A stretch of 64,000 nt of DNA from Epithemia pelagica. Taxonomy: Eukaryota > Bacillariophyta > Bacillariophyceae > Surirellales > Surirellaceae. The notes below the pieces were generated by a model that had not been told where the DNA came from, did no database searches, and saw nothing but the letters and a program-made list of their open reading frames with translations. Shown in pieces: positions 60,297 to 64,000 of this stretch (position 1 is its first letter; each line of letters opens with the position of its first letter). The DNA lies in the NCBI GenBank assembly GCA_946965045.2, contig OX337231.1:1240001-1304000 (forward strand), given 5' to 3'. The translations under genes and the position numbers were made by a program.

Positions 60297-61241
60297 TCAT
60301 GACAGGGAGTCATAACGATCCGGAATCAGAGACTTTCGATTGGACAGGACTAGTGGCCAAGTCATACAAGTTTGCGCTTGGTCCCAGAACATGTGCTCCA
60401 ACTTGCAACACAGAATGAAATTATCCTGCATACGCTTCAATGTTTCCTCGTCCGCTGTTTTACAATACGAATCGACAATGGCAATGTAATCTTTGACCTA
60501 ACAGCAACAGTACGGTTGGTCACATGCAGAATATAGAAGGACAGTCGAACACCGTGATCGGCCACGTCAACATGACAGAGATCTGTTTCACGTACCTCTT
60601 TTTCAAAATCGTCTCCTCCATACATGTCAATCCATGCATCAAATTGAGGAGGTCGCGAAACACTGGACAAGAAGAAATGGAATAGTCGTCAGAATAGTGA
60701 TCAGCACAGCTCATTGTCTCTGTCAACCAACATAACTTGTTTTCTCAGTCAACCAGCATTTAGTGCACTCTCAGTTTACTCACGTATCTCCCAGCTGCTC
60801 TCTCAGTTGTAACATGCATTTACCAACGTGCATATAGACCCAAAAACAGGGAAGCAAGGCGGCCAATCCTTCGGCATGAGGTCGGGTTGCGACCGTTCGA
60901 TACATGAAGGAAGTATAGAGCATTGTATTCGGCATTTGTTCCACGCCCTCAGCGCTGATATCCCATTGCTTGAAAAAGGACCCATGCAATTGCAATTCCG
61001 CATCTTTGGCACCTTGGGCAAATTCATGGAGACGTTTGGATTCGTCGGCGGGGATATCTGGATGATCTCCTAGACGGCATAGACAATCGTAGAAATCATT
61101 CAGATACAATGCATCCTGAACCACGTAGTAGCGAAAGCTTTCCATGTTCAAACTACCGTCGACCATGGCAACCAAAAATGGGTGTTTCTCGGTGATATCA
61201 ATAATGCCTTTGGCAGCATCCCAGAATCCTTGAGCCGACAT
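60297..61241 (-). CDS. TenA/THI-4 family aminopyrimidine aminohydrolase, Cys-less type
   Basis: Thiamin-pyrimidine salvage enzyme. Exons 60784-61241, 60596-60662 (67 nt) and 60297-60497 give 241 residues from ATG 61241 (MSAQGFWDAAKG). TenA landmarks: HPFLVAMVDGSL, FRYYVVQDALYLNDFY, LLPCFWVYMHVGK, FDAWIDMYGGDDFEKEV across the small exon, and a C-terminal MFWDQA helix. The segment that carries the catalytic Cys in bacterial TenA (PTCxAYT) reads NTMLYTSF, so this is the TenA_E class that works without it, as shown for plant TenA. No transit peptide is evident. The two splice joins restore family-conserved sequence, which supports them. Confidence 0.88.
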
Positions 61242-61638
61242 GTTCACGGCTGGGTGTGATTTATCTCTCAGCAAGTTGGGTCGATCCGACAATTTGTCTC
61301 CAAGACGATTTGGGACGATGTGGAGATGGATTGCCAACGGGAGAGAATACAAATTGCAAAATCAAAGATGACGCGGATCGAACCGGCGAGTCACGCGAGA
61401 CTGAATGCCTCACTATCTATGTTCTCTACCTCTCTTGGGGCTCTAATGTGTTGCTATGTTTCATGATCGTGGCCTTGACCATGGTCCTACAAGATGGCAG
61501 AGGAACAATGAGTAATCTCCCGAAACAACTAATGGATTTGGGCTAGTTACAATCATTATATTATTCTTCCATGAGAATTTTGCAAGCTTTTAGACTAATG
61601 TTCACAGTGTGCCACCAAAAACGATTTCAAAACGAAAC
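61242..61638. other. Intergenic region
   Basis: 397 bp with the TenA promoter and the glucanase 3' flank. Nothing recognised. Confidence 0.5.
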
Positions 61639-62688
61639 CTAAAGGCCCATGAGAAAGGCCCCAAATGCCGCGCCAAGCAATGTGCTTGTCCAGGTCCATA
61701 CGCCAGGAACGATGCTGTCAGCAGACCTGCTGGATTTGATCATGTCGTCGTCATCGTCCCGCGACGGTGTGTCATCATCGGTGATCGCTTTGGGCTCTCG
61801 TTGATAGACCCGAACATAGTCAATCTGCATGGAGGCTTCTCGAAAGCTCTTTGGTATCTGACCACCAGCACCTCCCATGGCAAAATTCAATATTAGGTAT
61901 TGCGGTTTGTCAAAGGGCCAGGTCTTATTGTTTCGAACGTCGGGATGATAGACATCAAAGACTCGATCGTCTACAAGGAAGACAACTCTTGTTTCTTCCC
62001 ACAAAATAGAGTACTTGTGAAAGTCCGTGTTGTATCCATTGACTGTTGTATTTTTGGTATTGATTGTATTTCCGTAACTTGACAGTGTATGAATCGACCC
62101 GTGGATTAGACCGTCATCTCGGCCAAAGTGCTCCATGATATCAATTTCACCACAAGCGGGCCACCGCACTGTTTGACTTTGAATATTTGTTTCGGGGTAC
62201 CAAAATCCACCGACTTCGTCCACGTTTTGACCAAGCATCCAGATTGCTGGCCAGGTGCCCGAACCACCATTGAATTTAGCCCTTACATCCACACGGCCGT
62301 AGGTAAAAGAAAATTTGGAGTTGAGTCGGGCTGATGTATAATGGAGCCGTAGTGCCTGATCCAGATACATTTCTTTTTTCGCCACAATGTTCAATACACC
62401 ATCTTGAACGAACGAATTTTCGATTCGATTGGTGTAATGCTGTTCTTCGTTATTGTACCACCCAATTGGTGTCGGAATCTGAGTTTGATGAAACCAATTT
62501 TCCTCGCAAACAGGTCCGTCCACTTCGAATTCATCCTCCCATACCAAAACATAGCCTGCTCCAGGAACCAATCCAGTACGGCCTGACGAGCATGTCCTTC
62601 CAGTGACAGACTGGGGCTCTGGTTGCAGGGCAACAACCAGGTCCACCGTCACGATCAATATTGACGAAAGCAACCTTCTTGGGCGCAT
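61639..62688 (-). CDS. GH16 endo-beta-1,3-glucanase (laminarinase-like), membrane- or GPI-anchored
   Basis: 349 residues, ATG at 62688. A signal peptide (RRLLSSILIVTVDLVVALQ) is followed by the GH16 jelly roll: YVLVWEDEFEVDG, NNEEQHYTNR, GRVDVRAKFNGGSGTWPAIWML, and the catalytic signature GEIDIMEHFG with nucleophile Glu, Asp and acid/base Glu. The fold closes with YLILNFAMGG and MQIDYVRVYQ. An Asp-rich linker and a hydrophobic C-terminus (VWTWTSTLLGAAFGAFLMGL) suggest a membrane or GPI anchor. The EIDIME form is the laminarinase type. In diatoms the expected substrate is chrysolaminarin or another beta-1,3-glucan. Sequons NTT and NKT fit the secretory route. Confidence 0.92.
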   Translation of the reverse strand: MRPRRLLSSILIVTVDLVVALQPEPQSVTGRTCSSGRTGLVPGAGYVLVWEDEFEVDGPVCEENWFHQTQIPTPIGWYNNEEQHYTNRIENSFVQDGVLNIVAKKEMYLDQALRLHYTSARLNSKFSFTYGRVDVRAKFNGGSGTWPAIWMLGQNVDEVGGFWYPETNIQSQTVRWPACGEIDIMEHFGRDDGLIHGSIHTLSSYGNTINTKNTTVNGYNTDFHKYSILWEETRVVFLVDDRVFDVYHPDVRNNKTWPFDKPQYLILNFAMGGAGGQIPKSFREASMQIDYVRVYQREPKAITDDDTPSRDDDDDMIKSSRSADSIVPGVWTWTSTLLGAAFGAFLMGL

Positions 62689-63774
62689 ATCTTATTTTAT
62701 TCTTAGATCCTTGTCCCCTCTCGATCTTTTTCGTTCTTGACTCCTCTCTCGATCTTTTTCGTTCTCCACTCCCCTCTCGCAGGTTTGTCTTGTTGGATCT
62801 TCCTTCTGGTCTATTTTTGGTGTGGTCGTCTAGAGAGGGTTGCCGATTTTGTTGCTTTGGGGGAGTTGTTGTGAGACTGGATGTTGGATCGTGTAACTCC
62901 ACAATGTCCAACGGTTACAACTTACAATACAACGACGACCTACAACGACATTCGCTGAGTCATTATCACCAGTGTACAAGCCAGCGTCTGGATTTCTGGT
63001 TGGGTGTGATGTACGACCGATATCAAAGTACACGTGTACAACCCAAAAATGTCGATTCGTCATAAGTAGTGTATGCCAAATTCGGTAGAGATTTTTAAGC
63101 TCACGACCATAACCAGATAAAAACGGGACCAACGACAATATGTGGTCAGTGGTCAGTGTTATTTACACGAGAACGAGTAACCTTGTGTCATTGGGTGCAA
63201 TACTGGCGCGAAGATCGGGCAAGGCGCGACACGCCTGGCGGCATTGCCGTTGCCACAAAATAGTGAACGAGATCAGCAGAGCGAAAAAGCCACAATAGTC
63301 TTGTCGAATTGCATCACGAATGCGATAATGAATCATACGTTACCAACATGGAGACGTTCAGAGATGCATCCATCGACCACTAGTAGTATTAAGAAACGAA
63401 ACAACCAATGAATGGCGTTTACGAGGACGATGGCCGGGACGAATTACGAATCCATGCAAGACCAGGCATGGCAACCTCATACTTTGCCGGACCTGGAAAC
63501 ACAAGCAGCCCTTGCCTGTCACAGAGGCTCCCACTAACTCAACCAGAAAAGCTCATGCGGATGTTTTCTCTTGCCAATGGGAACGCGCTTCTATTCCAAC
63601 GAATCTCTCGCGGATATGTGGAAATGACAAATCCTTCGGTGTCAATAAGGGATTAAGATATTAAGTATAATGTAAATCCTGTTTTCGTCCGATCTAATCA
63701 TGATAACGGACGGTACCCAACAAGGAAAGGCTTCCTTGTGAGTTCATGCATCGGCTCATCTCTGTCGATTGCAG
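62689..63774. promoter_or_regulatory. Intergenic region upstream of the glucanase
   Basis: 1086 bp. The 28-bp tandem repeat sits 25-92 bp upstream of the start codon. A patch near 63209-63240 is CG-rich (GGCGCGA...GGCGCGACACGCC). No gene seen. Confidence 0.45.
62713..62780. repeat. 28-bp tandem repeat in the glucanase 5' flank
   Basis: About 2.4 units of CCTCTCGATCTTTTTCGTTC-type sequence, period 28 (TCGATC at 62721 and 62749, TCGC at 62777). Pyrimidine-rich on the plus strand, purine-rich in the direction of the gene. Confidence 0.85.
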
Positions 63775-64000
63775 TTACTCGTCATCGTCGTCGTCTGCTG
63801 CTGCCGGATCGTGGGGTGGCTGTACCCGTCCTGGACCATTGTTGTCATTATTGTGTGGGTTCGCCGGTCCTTCTTCTTCGGCGGCGGCAGGTCTCTCCTC
63901 TGCTGCGGCGGGATGATGATCATCGCCTTGAGGTCTCCACATGGGGAAAATGCTCAAGAAAAAGGATCCCAACAAATAAATGACATCGGCCACGACATTC
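63775..64000 (-). CDS. C-terminus of an unidentified membrane protein (partial)
   Basis: The frame enters from the right edge and stops at 63775-63777. It shows one hydrophobic stretch (DVIYLLGSFFLSIFPMW) and then a disordered Ala/Glu/Pro and Asp-rich tail ending DDDDDE. A membrane hairpin near the C-terminus with a cytosolic acidic tail is possible. No family can be named from 75 residues; no true ATG is inside the window. Confidence 0.55.
   Translation of the reverse strand, partial: NVVADVIYLLGSFFLSIFPMWRPQGDDHHPAAAEERPAAAEEEGPANPHNNDNNGPGRVQPPHDPAAADDDDDE

Noticed and set aside
1-64000. CRISPR arrays, bacterial operons or riboswitches
   Set aside because: No regularly spaced short repeats; introns and gene architecture are eukaryotic nuclear.

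Overview
The window looks like nuclear DNA of a diatom, probably a raphid pennate. The evidence is a DNMT5-type DNA methyltransferase, a Ty1/copia element whose protease carries the DSHADT signature I associate with diatom CoDi elements, a thioredoxin-like protein with a plastid-type leader, a GH16 beta-1,3-glucanase, and short GT-AG introns (61-126 nt). The species is not proven by the sequence.

Layout. 1-6105 (minus): DNMT5-type methyltransferase/SNF2 gene, running off the left edge, with a 5-nt microexon inside the ATPase motif I. 7047-8837 (plus): a multi-pass membrane protein. 10319-11890 (plus): a GAF-ankyrin gene whose 3' half begins a 5.5-kb segment (11266-16772) that is repeated almost identically at 21334-27188. 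Each copy holds the ankyrin half, a secreted beta-propeller gene and a membrane-anchored FG-GAP-like propeller gene. Between the copies lies a 4.56-kb 3'-truncated retroelement with a CCCH zinc finger and in-frame stop codons. Copy B differs by a 338-bp MITE (TA target duplication), an 8-bp insertion and scattered SNPs. A 200-N gap follows copy B. The arrangement may be a real duplication or two haplotypes joined in tandem by the assembler.

27579-29587: a PHD-like zinc-finger gene with its 5' end in the gap. 29909-32508: double-length tyrosyl-tRNA synthetase. 32845-33821: a 2 x ~490-bp tandem repeat. 33865-37010: an RGG- and Cys-rich protein in four exons. Then a run of mostly minus-strand genes: Trp/acidic-repeat protein, APH-fold kinase, cathepsin X/Z-like protease, F-box-RCC1 protein, 2OG-Fe(II) oxygenase, a plus-strand trypsin-fold protein, Gfo/Idh/MocA oxidoreductase and a plastid thioredoxin-like protein. 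52432-59535 is an apparently intact Ty1/copia retrotransposon with identical 174-bp LTRs and a UGA codon between gag and pol. The right end carries a TenA-type thiamin-salvage gene, a GH16 glucanase and the C-terminus of an unidentified protein.

The cellular genes do not form one pathway. The most distinctive content is genome dynamics: a cytosine methyltransferase gene next to several generations of mobile DNA. Exon-intron structures were derived by hand from GT-AG borders, reading-frame phase and protein-family continuity.
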